Positions 1-6,024 are shown, numbered from the stretch's first letter. The stretch is 6,984 bases of DNA from Thermoplasmata archaeon (GCA_030044105.1 JASHWL010000049.1:1-6984); one strand, 5' to 3'. Numbers and translations: made by a program. Notes: generated by a model from the sequence alone, not told the origin.

Positions 1-201
1 CCGGTTGTTGTCCTGCCGGGAGAGCTCGACCACGACCTTCCGGACGTTCTGCGGCGGCAGATGGAGCTCGATGTACTGCTCGAGCCCCTCGCGGATCGTG
101 TCGGAGATCGTCGCGGTCCCCTCGGTCTCCTGGATCCGCTTGAGCTTCTCGAGGAGCTCCTGCGGGATGCGGACGGTCACCCGCTCCGACGTGTCGACCA
201 T
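1..201 (-). CDS. Ribbon-helix-helix (CopG/Arc-type) DNA-binding protein, 3' end off window
   Basis: The minus strand reads 67 codons from an ATG at 201 to the window edge with no stop, so the gene is cut at its 3' end. Residues 6-10 (ERVTV) and 11-20 (RIPQELLEKL) form the beta strand and first helix of a ribbon-helix-helix fold. TISDTIREGLEQYI (31-44) is the second helix, with the Ser-Asp-x-Ile-Arg pattern typical of CopG/NikR/CdrS-like regulators. After a Pro-Pro turn (49-50), residues 53-67 (VRKVVVELSRQDNNR) again look like strand plus helix start, which suggests a second ribbon-helix-helix unit continuing beyond the window. Such proteins bind inverted repeats as dimers, or as pseudo-dimers when tandem, and often repress their own promoter. 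The inverted repeat at 206-234 lies just upstream of the start. Target genes are unknown. The family call is firm; the tandem architecture is inferred. Confidence 0.82.
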   Translation of the reverse strand, partial: MVDTSERVTVRIPQELLEKLKRIQETEGTATISDTIREGLEQYIELHLPPQNVRKVVVELSRQDNNR

Positions 202-205
202 GCGT

Positions 206-234
206 GTCAGACAAGTCCCCTAGCTTTGTCTGAC
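206..234. promoter_or_regulatory. Perfect 9-bp inverted repeat, candidate operator of the RHH gene
   Basis: GTCAGACAA (206-214) is exactly mirrored by TTGTCTGAC (226-234), with an 11-bp spacer centred near 220. It begins 5 bp upstream of the ribbon-helix-helix start codon (ATG at 201, minus strand). It covers the place where transcription should start if the TATA-like element at 251-262 is used. An inverted repeat over a start site is a usual arrangement for autorepression by this family. Binding is inferred. A leader-RNA hairpin is an alternative, since the 9-bp arms could also pair in the transcript. Confidence 0.6.
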
Positions 235-250
235 GAATGACATATCTCTG

Positions 251-262
251 CTATAGTATAAA
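251..262 (-). promoter_or_regulatory. TATA-like element for the RHH gene
   Basis: The minus strand reads TTTATACTATAG here, an A/T island in otherwise GC-rich DNA. An archaeal TATA box lies about 26-30 bp before the start site, which would put initiation near 230, inside the inverted repeat, with a leader of about 30 nt to the ATG at 201. The plus strand reads TATAAAGG at 257-264, so the same island could also drive rightward transcription starting near 285. That would give a leader of about 190 nt to the membrane protein gene. The leftward reading fits better because of the short distance. Confidence 0.5.
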
Positions 263-264
263 GG

Positions 265-476
265 CGCTCCGCCCTGGCGCAATCGCGTTCCGGTTTCGGG
301 CGGCCGCCGGGGGATCTCGTCGCCGGTGCAGCCGTTCGGTGCTCGCGCCGCGATAGAACCATAACCCGAGTCCACGCCTTGCTATCGCCGAGACTCCCGG
401 TTCCGGTCCCGCAGGGGGCCCCGGGAGGGCCGATGGGTCCCACGTCGCGCACGCCCCAGGAACCGCCCCCCGAGGG
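265..476. other. Gene-free stretch upstream of the signalling operon
   Basis: No supportable reading frame was seen on either strand. The only structure noted is a weak 7-bp inverted repeat, GCGATAG (350-356) with CTATCGC (382-388), separated by 25 nt. No good TATA-like element lies about 26 bp before the ATG at 477. The operon promoter is therefore either the A/T island at 251-264, giving a long leader, or something not recognisable by eye. Confidence 0.4.
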
Positions 477-1274
477 ATGACGACGCTCGTGCCGGCGGCG
501 GACGCGCCGCTCGCCGCTGCCTCGATCGTCGTCGGGTTCGCGGTGGCCGGGGTCTACCTCTACGTGGGGACCCGCCTCGCCGAGCGCCCGGTCCGACCGA
601 CCGCCCGCCTCGCGTCGCTGCAGCTCGCCCTCTGGTGGGGCGGGCTCGGCGTCTCGGGGGTCCTCGCGGCGCTCGAGCTTTCCTTCGCGGTGGCGAACTT
701 GCTCCCGGTCGCGCTGGCCGCGACGCTCTACCTGCTCGCCGTGCTCGTGGACGTCGCGTTCCTCTGGGGGCTCGTCGGCTTCCTCGTGTACGTGTACACC
801 GGGAAGTACCATCTCGTCGAGCTGACGGCGGTGTACTCCGTCTTCTACGCGATGATCCTCTACTTCGTGTTCGTCCAGCAGCCGATCTCCGTGCACTTCG
901 TCGCGGGGGCTCCCGCGCTCGTGTACGCGCGCACGGCCCCGCTCTGGCTCGAGGCGCCGATCGTCCTGATCCTGCTCGGGCCCGAACTCGTGGGAGCGGT
1001 CCTGTACCTGTCCCTCTTCCGGCGGACGCGGGACCACGATCAACGGGTCCGGATCCTGCTGGTCGGGGGCGGCATCCTGCTCTGGCTCCTGATCGACCTG
1101 TTCTTCCCGTCGAGCTCGGGCGCCCTGGTCCTGGCGAAGAACGTGGTCCAGGTCGTCCCGGGCCTGATGAGCTTCGCCGCGTTCTACCCGCCGGAGTGGC
1201 TGCGCCGACGCTTCGGGTTCATGACGGGCCCCGCCCCGAGCGCGGAGAGCCCCGAGGCGGTGACGCGGGGATGA
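477..1274 (+). CDS. Seven-helix integral membrane protein, candidate sensor subunit
   Basis: This 265-residue protein has about seven hydrophobic helices, near residues 11-31, 46-66, 79-105, 113-134, 159-181, 190-210 and 217-236. Positive charges gather after helix 1 (TRLAERPVR), after helix 5 (FRRTRDHDQRVR) and after helix 7 (WLRRRF). This predicts the N terminus outside and the C terminus in the cytoplasm. Several charged residues fall inside helices: D92 in helix 3, E169 in helix 5, D207 in helix 6 and K221 in helix 7. There is no large extracellular or soluble domain. I do not recognise the family. A soluble histidine kinase starts 34 nt downstream and lacks its own membrane part, so this protein is a plausible input partner; that role is inferred. 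The ATG at 477 is the first start in frame before helix 1. A GAGGG lies directly against it, too close for a normal Shine-Dalgarno site. Confidence 0.72.
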   Translation: MTTLVPAADAPLAAASIVVGFAVAGVYLYVGTRLAERPVRPTARLASLQLALWWGGLGVSGVLAALELSFAVANLLPVALAATLYLLAVLVDVAFLWGLVGFLVYVYTGKYHLVELTAVYSVFYAMILYFVFVQQPISVHFVAGAPALVYARTAPLWLEAPIVLILLGPELVGAVLYLSLFRRTRDHDQRVRILLVGGGILLWLLIDLFFPSSSGALVLAKNVVQVVPGLMSFAAFYPPEWLRRRFGFMTGPAPSAESPEAVTRG

Positions 1275-1312
1275 GCGGGGGCGCGCCGTCGTCCCGGGAG
1301 GCCGCCCGATGA
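1271..1312 (+). other. 13-codon mini-ORF linking membrane protein and kinase genes
   Basis: An ATG at 1271 overlaps the stop codon of the membrane protein gene (ATGA, 1271-1274). It opens a 13-codon frame (MSGGAPSSREAAR) whose TGA (1310-1312) overlaps the kinase start in a second ATGA (1309-1312). Both junctions are the classic stop-start overlap used in translational coupling. The peptide has no recognisable features. It may be only a bridge that carries ribosomes across the 34-nt gap, or a coincidence in GC-rich DNA. Confidence 0.25.
1296..1301 (+). promoter_or_regulatory. Shine-Dalgarno site of the histidine kinase gene
   Basis: GGGAGG sits 7 nt before the ATG at 1309, a near-ideal spacing, and supports that start over the later in-frame ATG at residue 34. 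Confidence 0.6.
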
Positions 1313-2574
1313 TCCGCGGGCTCCGGACCGCCACGATCCTGCCGAGCCTGGCCCTCCTCTCGCGCCGACGCACCGCGCCGCTCGAACCGTTCGACGACCG
1401 GGCGCGCATGCTCCTCGACATGCCGGTCGGGGTCCTCCTCCTGCTGGACGACCGCGGTCGGGTGCTCTACACCAACTCGGCGATCGAGCGCTTCCTCGGC
1501 TACGCCCCGCGCGAGACCGTCGGCCGGCCCCTCGCGGACCTCTTCGAGCCGGCCTCGCAGGCGTCGCTCGGCCGCCTCCTCGCGGCCCAGTTCCCGGGCG
1601 ACCCGGTGGCGTCCGGGGAGTTCCGGGGCCGACGGAAGGACGGCTCCCTGACGCCGCTGCAGGTCGTGGTTCAGAGCGCGGTCGTCGAGTCGATGACCGG
1701 CGAGAAGGTCATGGGCGTCTACCTCCGAGACTTCTCCGAACGCGGACGCCTCGTGGACGAACTCGCCTCCCGCGGCGCCGCGCTCGCGCGCTCCAACCGG
1801 GAGCTCGAGCAGTTCGCCTACATCGCCTCCCACGATCTGCAGGAGCCGCTCAGGATGGTCGGCAGCTACACGCAGCTGCTCGAGCAGCGGTACGGGCCCC
1901 AGCTCGACGATGACGCCCGCGAGTTCCTGCGGTACGCGCGCGAGGGGGCGACCCGCATGCGCGAGCTCATCGACGCGCTGCTCTCCTACTCGCGGATCGA
2001 CACCCGCGCCCAGCCCTTCCGGCCGGTGGCGCTCGACCACGTGCTCGATCTCGCGCTGCAGAACCTCCGGGAGTCGATCGCCCAGGCCCACGCGACCGTG
2101 CACCGCACGCCCCTGCCCGAGCTCGACGGCGACGCGCTGCAGCTCGGTCAGGTCCTGCAGAACCTCGTCGGGAACGCGCTCAAGTTCCGACGGGGCGCGC
2201 CGGTCGAGGTCTGGATCTCGGCGCAGCGCGACGGACCCGACTGGAGGATCTCGGTCCGCGACAACGGCATCGGGATCCCGCCGGAGTACCAGCAACGGAT
2301 CTTCATCCTCTTCCAGCGGCTGCACACCCGCGAGGAGTACCCCGGCACCGGGATCGGCCTGTCGGTCTGCAAGAAGGTCGTCGAGCGCCACGGGGGGCGC
2401 ATCTGGGTCGAGAGCACCGGCCGTCCGGGCGAGGGGACGACGTTCGCGTTCACGCTGCCCGCGGAGCGGGCGCCCGCGCCCGAGGTCGTGCATCCCGAGC
2501 CGACGCCGGGCGAGCGGCAGGTCCGCGTCGAGGCGATGAGCCTCATCGAGGAGCGGCTCAAGGAGCTCGTGTAG
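1309..2574 (+). CDS. Soluble PAS-domain sensor histidine kinase (Cph1/bacteriophytochrome-like core)
   Basis: The 421-residue protein autophosphorylates a histidine and passes the phosphate to receiver domains. A PAS domain spans about residues 30-142 (VLYTNSAIERFLGY, then FRGRRKDGS). The dimerisation/phosphoacceptor segment contains FAYIASHDLQEPLRMV, with H175 as the phosphorylated residue. The ATPase domain shows the N box (N285, N289), the G1 box DNGIGIP (318-324), an F-box-like IFILFQRLH and the G2 box GTGIGLS (346-352). The H-box and following SYTQLLEQRYG segment closely match kinases of the cyanobacterial phytochrome Cph1 and bacteriophytochrome type, but no GAF/PHY chromophore domains are present. 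Residues 1-22 are only briefly hydrophobic, so I predict no transmembrane helix. It lies between a seven-helix protein and an Rcp1-like regulator, and Rcp1 is the usual partner of this kinase type. The ligand sensed by PAS is unknown. Confidence 0.93.
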   Translation: MIRGLRTATILPSLALLSRRRTAPLEPFDDRARMLLDMPVGVLLLLDDRGRVLYTNSAIERFLGYAPRETVGRPLADLFEPASQASLGRLLAAQFPGDPVASGEFRGRRKDGSLTPLQVVVQSAVVESMTGEKVMGVYLRDFSERGRLVDELASRGAALARSNRELEQFAYIASHDLQEPLRMVGSYTQLLEQRYGPQLDDDAREFLRYAREGATRMRELIDALLSYSRIDTRAQPFRPVALDHVLDLALQNLRESIAQAHATVHRTPLPELDGDALQLGQVLQNLVGNALKFRRGAPVEVWISAQRDGPDWRISVRDNGIGIPPEYQQRIFILFQRLHTREEYPGTGIGLSVCKKVVERHGGRIWVESTGRPGEGTTFAFTLPAERAPAPEVVHPEPTPGERQVRVEAMSLIEERLKELV

Positions 2575-2607
2575 CGGGGCGGTCGCGACGCTCCGGCCCC
2601 CGGTCGA

Positions 2608-2629
2608 CGCAAGGCTTACCCCCCTTGCG
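2608..2629 (+). other. Short hairpin between kinase and response regulator genes
   Basis: CGCAAGG (2608-2614) pairs with CCTTGCG (2623-2629) around an 8-nt loop, in the 76-bp gap after the kinase stop. A pyrimidine stretch (CTTCTCT, 2634-2640) follows, but there is no true T run, so a terminator is doubtful. It could equally be a processing or stability element that sets different levels of kinase and regulator. Confidence 0.3.
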
Positions 2630-2650
2630 GTCGCTTCTCTCCGGGAGAAC

Positions 2651-3103
2651 ATGGCGCCTCACCCCGCGAGCCCCCCGCACCCCGTGCAGATCCTGATCGT
2701 GGAGGACAACCCGGCCGACGCGCGTCTCGTGCGCGAGGTCATGCGCGACAGCAAGGTGATCAACGAGATCCACTGGGTCCCGGACGGGGTCGAGGCGCTG
2801 GCCTACCTCCGCCGTCAGGGAAAGTACGCGGACGCGCCCCGCCCGAACTTGATCTTCCTCGACCTCAACATGCCGCGGAAGGACGGGCGGGAGGTCCTCC
2901 ACGATGTGAAGGCCGACGAGGAGCTCCGCCGCATCCCGGTGGTCGTGATGACGTCGTCCCAGGCCGAGGAGGACGTCGCGCGGGCGTACGACCAGCACGC
3001 GAACTGCTACGTGCGGAAGCCGATCGACTTCGAGCAGTTCCACGCGGTCGTGAAGACCCTCGAGAACTTCTGGTTCGCCACGGTCGAGCTTCCGGACTCG
3101 TAG
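2651..3103 (+). CDS. Rcp1-like single-domain response regulator
   Basis: This 150-residue protein is a lone receiver domain with no output domain. Motifs: acidic pair E18-D19 in LIVEDNPAD, phosphoacceptor D71 in IFLDLNMP, T101 in VVVMTSS, and K123 in VRKPID. The late segment (EEDVARAYDQHANCYVRKP) and the Trp-containing tail (ENFWFATVELP) are characteristic of the Rcp1 family, the response regulators of cyanobacterial phytochrome kinases. In that family the region after K123 supports dimerisation. The upstream kinase has the matching Cph1-like core, so the two are likely cognate partners. A GGGAG at 2643-2647 lies 3 nt from the ATG, a short but usable ribosome site. With no DNA-binding domain, it must act by protein-protein contact or as a phosphate shuttle or sink. 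Recognition of the family is confident; the downstream target is unknown. Confidence 0.93.
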   Translation: MAPHPASPPHPVQILIVEDNPADARLVREVMRDSKVINEIHWVPDGVEALAYLRRQGKYADAPRPNLIFLDLNMPRKDGREVLHDVKADEELRRIPVVVMTSSQAEEDVARAYDQHANCYVRKPIDFEQFHAVVKTLENFWFATVELPDS

Positions 3104-3122
3104 GGAGGCCCGGGCGGCGGCC

Positions 3123-3929
3123 GTGACCGCGGAAGGGCCGTCCGTGCTCGTCGTGGACGACAACCCCGGCGACGCCCGGCTGGTCGAGTGGACCCTCACG
3201 CACGAGGACGGCCGCCGCATCCGGGTCGCCCGGGCGGACCGGATCGCCACCGCGCTCGATCGACTGGCCGAGGGACCGTTCGATGCCGTCCTCCTCGATC
3301 TGGGGCTGCCGGACAGCCGAGGGACCGAGGGGCTCGCCCGGATCCGGGCCGCGGCCCCCCAGACCGCGATCATCGTGCTGTCGGGAGGGGAGGACCCCGA
3401 ACGGATCCGGGCCGCGATCGACGCCGGCGCGCAGGACTATCGCGTGAAGGGGATCTTCGGCCCGGGGGAGCTCGTCCGGGTCCTCGACGCGGCGATCGAT
3501 CGGCAGCGCCGGGGCGTCGCCGGCACGGTGCCCCCGCCCAGTGCGCGTACCCCGCCGGTGGGGGGTGGCGTCGAGCCGACGCTCGACGACGACGCGTTCG
3601 GGCAGCTGGTCGAGCTCGGCGGGGCCGACCCGACGTTCGTCCCCTCCGTCGTCCGCTCGTTCCTGGACGAGGCCGGGCGCCTCGTGCCCGCGATCGGCGA
3701 GGCCGCTCGACGGGGCGACCGGTCGGCCGTCGCGGACGCGGCGCATCGCCTCAAGTCCGACGCGGCGCAGGTGGGCGCCCTCTCGCTGGCGCGCCAGCTC
3801 CGGGAGCTCGAAGGTTCGGCCGGCCGGGCCGAGATCGGCGAGCTCGCGCGTCGGGCGGCCCGGATCGCGGAGATGTACCCGGACGTCGCCCGCGCGCTGC
3901 GAGAACGGGCCGGCGGCTCAGTGCGCTGA
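3123..3929 (+). CDS. REC-HPt fusion protein (receiver plus histidine phosphotransfer domain)
   Basis: The N-terminal receiver (about residues 5-128) has D12-D13 in VVDDNPGD, phosphoacceptor D59 in VLLDLGLPD, S87 in IVLSGGED and K109 in YRVKG. A Pro/Gly-rich linker (about 133-152) follows. An HPt domain (about 155-263) then carries AAHRLKSDAAQVGA with H208 as the likely phosphorylated histidine; the His-x-Leu-Lys-Ser pattern is the family signature. Such a protein can take a phosphate from a kinase on D59 and pass one through H208 to another receiver, in one or separate steps. It starts 19 nt after the Rcp1-like gene. A GGGAGG at 3103-3108 overlaps that gene's stop and lies 14 nt from the GTG chosen here; a GTG at 3144 would remove seven residues without harming the fold. 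The last 12 bp overlap the convergent receiver gene. Confidence 0.9.
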   Translation: MTAEGPSVLVVDDNPGDARLVEWTLTHEDGRRIRVARADRIATALDRLAEGPFDAVLLDLGLPDSRGTEGLARIRAAAPQTAIIVLSGGEDPERIRAAIDAGAQDYRVKGIFGPGELVRVLDAAIDRQRRGVAGTVPPPSARTPPVGGGVEPTLDDDAFGQLVELGGADPTFVPSVVRSFLDEAGRLVPAIGEAARRGDRSAVADAAHRLKSDAAQVGALSLARQLRELEGSAGRAEIGELARRAARIAEMYPDVARALRERAGGSVR

Positions 3930-4382
3930 GCCCGAGGACTCCGCCCGCTCCTCCCGGACCTGGCGCAGGACCTCGCGGACCTGCGCGAGGCGGATCGGCT
4001 TCTGCAGGAGCTGGAACGCGCCGCCCTGGATCAGCTCCCGCACCCGCGGGTCGTCCGCGGGGTTGCCCGTGCAGACGACGACGGTGACCTTCGGGTCCTT
4101 CGCGATCATGTACCGGGCGACATCGTTCCCGCCTTGGGCCACGGGGCGCGGCGGATCCAGGATCCCGAGGATGCGTCCGGTCGCCGGGGCCGGGGCGTCC
4201 GAGAGCGTCACGTCGAGGAACACCACGTCCGGGTGGTCGTGGTCGAAGGCCCGGGTCGCCGCGGCCGCGGAGTCCGCCTCCGAGACGCGATCGGCCGGGA
4301 CGCCGTCCTGCGTCAACGCCTGCCGGATCGTGAGCCGGACGGTGGGCGAGTCATCGACGATGAGGTAGCGGAGATCGGTCAT
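3918..4382 (-). CDS. Single-domain response regulator with an insertion after the phosphoacceptor
   Basis: This 154-residue receiver has D10-D11 in LIVDDSPTVR, phosphoacceptor D57 in VVFLDVTLSD, T105 in VVVCTG and K128 in LQKPI, so all catalytic positions are kept. It has no output domain. The stretch from D57 to T105 is 48 residues, against 30 in CheY. The extra 18-20 residues lie at about 62-84 and are rich in Pro, Ala and Gly, followed by GGNDVARYM, which resumes the third helix. The insertion sits in the loop next to the phosphorylation site, where partner specificity is set. The gene is convergent with the REC-HPt gene (12-bp tail overlap) and 100 bp downstream of the RAD55-like ATPase on the same strand. 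It may receive phosphate from the neighbouring HPt domain, or act with the ATPase; both are inferences. ATG at 4382 is placed just before the first beta strand. Confidence 0.9.
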   Translation of the reverse strand: MTDLRYLIVDDSPTVRLTIRQALTQDGVPADRVSEADSAAAATRAFDHDHPDVVFLDVTLSDAPAPATGRILGILDPPRPVAQGGNDVARYMIAKDPKVTVVVCTGNPADDPRVRELIQGGAFQLLQKPIRLAQVREVLRQVREERAESSGSAH

Positions 4383-4441
4383 CGGCGGCCGTCCCGGGTC
4401 GCGCCCGTGGGCGTCGGATGAGAAGAACAGGCGTCTCGGGG

Positions 4442-4452
4442 TTCTTAATCCC
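4442..4452 (-). promoter_or_regulatory. Possible TATA-like element for the minus-strand receiver gene
   Basis: The minus strand reads GGATTAAGAAC within an A/T-rich island of the 100-bp gap between the ATPase and receiver genes. Initiation about 26 bp on would give a leader of roughly 35 nt to the ATG at 4382. The island is also flanked by CTCGG (4436-4440) and CCGAG (4461-4465), which could pair in RNA, so an mRNA 3'-end signal for the ATPase gene is an alternative. Confidence 0.3.
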
Positions 4453-4482
4453 TAGGTTTACCGAGCCCCGTCCGGGACCGCC

Positions 4483-6024
4483 CTACACCACGCGGAGGAG
4501 CCCGTACGGGGAGCGGTCGTGGCCCTCGGTCAGCACGAACGCGGGGGTCCAGGGATCGGTGGCGTGGAGGAACACCCGGCCCTGCCGCTGGCGGACGTGC
4601 AGGCGGAGCGCGGAGGTCGCCCGCAGCGGGTCCAGCAGCGGGGACTCGGGGGCGCCGACCGCGATGGCGTGGATCGGCGAGCCGCGCACCGCGGCCTGGA
4701 TCTGACCGGGGAGGCGCTGCGCGACCTCGGGCGTGATCGCGACCCCCATCGAGGTCGCGACCGCGACCAGTCCCTGGAGGAAGACCACGAAGAGCCCCGG
4801 GGAGTCGGTCGTCGATCCCGACCGCAGGAACTGGTCGAGGCCGATCTCGTCCCCGGCAGGGAGTCCCCCGCCGTTCGTGGCCGGGCCGAGCCGGACGATC
4901 GTCGACTCGAACTGGGATTTGCCCTCGTTCGGGCCCGCGGGCGGGAGGAGGAAGCGCGCCTGGGCCTGGAACCGGTGTCGGTCGACGGCGCCGTGCAGCG
5001 CGTCCCAGACGTCCTCAGGCCGCGTGCTCGCGTCGGGCACGACGATCACGCGGCCGCCGCGCTCGATCGTGTGGGCGAGCATCGGCGCGAGCAGGAGGTA
5101 CGGGATCGAGTTGGGGACGTCCTTCTCGACCTCCATCAGGCTCGACTTGCCGAGCGGCAGCCGACCGAAGCTCTCGGCGAAGGCGGTGGAGCCGGGCCAG
5201 AGCAGCCCGGGCAGGTGGTCCGGGGCCGCGTTGTAGCGCCCACCGTGGATCTCCGCGTACGCGGGCATCGGCGAGATGCACTCGAAGTGCGCCGACTCGA
5301 GGGAGAACGGGTAGAGCGGGTTCTCGATCCGGACGCCCCGGAGCTTGTAGATCGTGAGCCACCGCTCGAGCCGTCCCTCGACGACGTCGCGGTGCGTCAC
5401 GGCCACGCCGTTCACGAGGTAGTCTAGCTGGGTCTGCTCCTCGCGCTCCAGCACGAACATGAGGTGGGTCGTCGCCCGGCCCATCCGGCGGAGGAGCGCC
5501 CGCTCCACCTCCGCCCGGGTCGGCACCTCGAGGCGCCCGGCGCCGCTGGTCTGCTCCAGGTACGAGTCGACGAGGGCGTCCCAGGAGTCGAGGACGATCA
5601 GGGAGGGCGTGTTCGGGTCGAGCCGGCTCCATGCCTCCTGCAGGGGCTCGGGCAGCCAGAGGAACTCCGCCAGCTCGCGGGACTCCCCCGGGGAGTCGAT
5701 GACCATGCTCACGGAGTCCTGGAGCAGGGCACGCGCCGACTGGGCGATCCCCGCATCGTAGCGCGTGTTGTCGATCACCTGGATGCCGTGGTGACCGTTC
5801 TTGCCCAGCCACGGGAAGGCGAGCATGATGTCGTCGTTCGGGACCCGATTGGTCACGAAGTAGCGGTGGCCCGTGAACGACTCGAGCAGCGCGAGGGAGA
5901 GGCTGGTCTTGCCGGAACCCGGCGGTCCGCGCAGGAGGATCGACTGCGGACCGGGCAGCCGAAGGAAGTCGACGAGCTCGCGGGGAATGGGAAGGGTGGC
6001 TCCCATTGCCCCCGGATTATGCAC
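4483..6024 (-). CDS. RAD55/KaiC/GvpD-like P-loop ATPase with degenerate C-terminal domain
   Basis: This RecA-superfamily protein is 513 residues from a GTG at 6024, or 507 from the ATG at 6006. In the longer numbering, the N-terminal domain has Walker A GPPGSGKTS (33-41), Walker B SLIVLDSWD (141-149) with D146, and DYLVNGVAVT (201-210). The last, together with WLTIYKLRG (222-230), is a conserved pattern in archaeal KaiC/GvpD-like proteins. From about 275 a second RecA-like fold seems to begin (LPLGKSSLMEVEKDVP, 289-304), but it has no P-loop glycines. The strand that should hold Walker B (LFVVFLQGLVAVATSMG, 411-427) lacks the aspartate. The tail has PWTPAFVL (491-498), a KaiC-like ending. The likely role is an ATP-dependent regulatory or scaffolding switch; many relatives sit beside signalling genes, as here. 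The substrate or partner is unknown. The ATG at 6006 is preferred by promoter spacing. Confidence 0.87.
   Translation of the reverse strand: MHNPGAMGATLPIPRELVDFLRLPGPQSILLRGPPGSGKTSLSLALLESFTGHRYFVTNRVPNDDIMLAFPWLGKNGHHGIQVIDNTRYDAGIAQSARALLQDSVSMVIDSPGESRELAEFLWLPEPLQEAWSRLDPNTPSLIVLDSWDALVDSYLEQTSGAGRLEVPTRAEVERALLRRMGRATTHLMFVLEREEQTQLDYLVNGVAVTHRDVVEGRLERWLTIYKLRGVRIENPLYPFSLESAHFECISPMPAYAEIHGGRYNAAPDHLPGLLWPGSTAFAESFGRLPLGKSSLMEVEKDVPNSIPYLLLAPMLAHTIERGGRVIVVPDASTRPEDVWDALHGAVDRHRFQAQARFLLPPAGPNEGKSQFESTIVRLGPATNGGGLPAGDEIGLDQFLRSGSTTDSPGLFVVFLQGLVAVATSMGVAITPEVAQRLPGQIQAAVRGSPIHAIAVGAPESPLLDPLRATSALRLHVRQRQGRVFLHATDPWTPAFVLTEGHDRSPYGLLRVV

Noticed and set aside
477..1274. Microbial rhodopsin or heliorhodopsin
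   Set aside because: The size and the helix-7 lysine are suggestive, but the helix-3 signature and retinal-pocket aromatics are not recognisable, so I kept only an unassigned seven-helix call.
2608..2640. Intrinsic transcription terminator after the kinase gene
   Set aside because: The 7-bp stem has no following T run, and the next gene on the same strand is functionally linked.
207..2652. Long minus-strand open frames (404 and 477 codons) opposite the membrane protein and kinase genes
   Set aside because: Their translations are Arg/Glu/Asp/Pro-rich without domains, and they lie antisense to well-supported genes. GC-rich third positions suppress stop codons on the opposite strand.
2558..3746. 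Minus-strand frames of 271 and 293 codons opposite the two response regulator genes
   Set aside because: Low-complexity charged translations antisense to receivers with intact motifs; no family resemblance.
6006..6024. GTG at 6024 as the true start of the ATPase
   Set aside because: The TATA-like element at 6031-6038 lies only about 10 bp before it but about 28 bp before the ATG at 6006, and the six extra residues add nothing recognisable.
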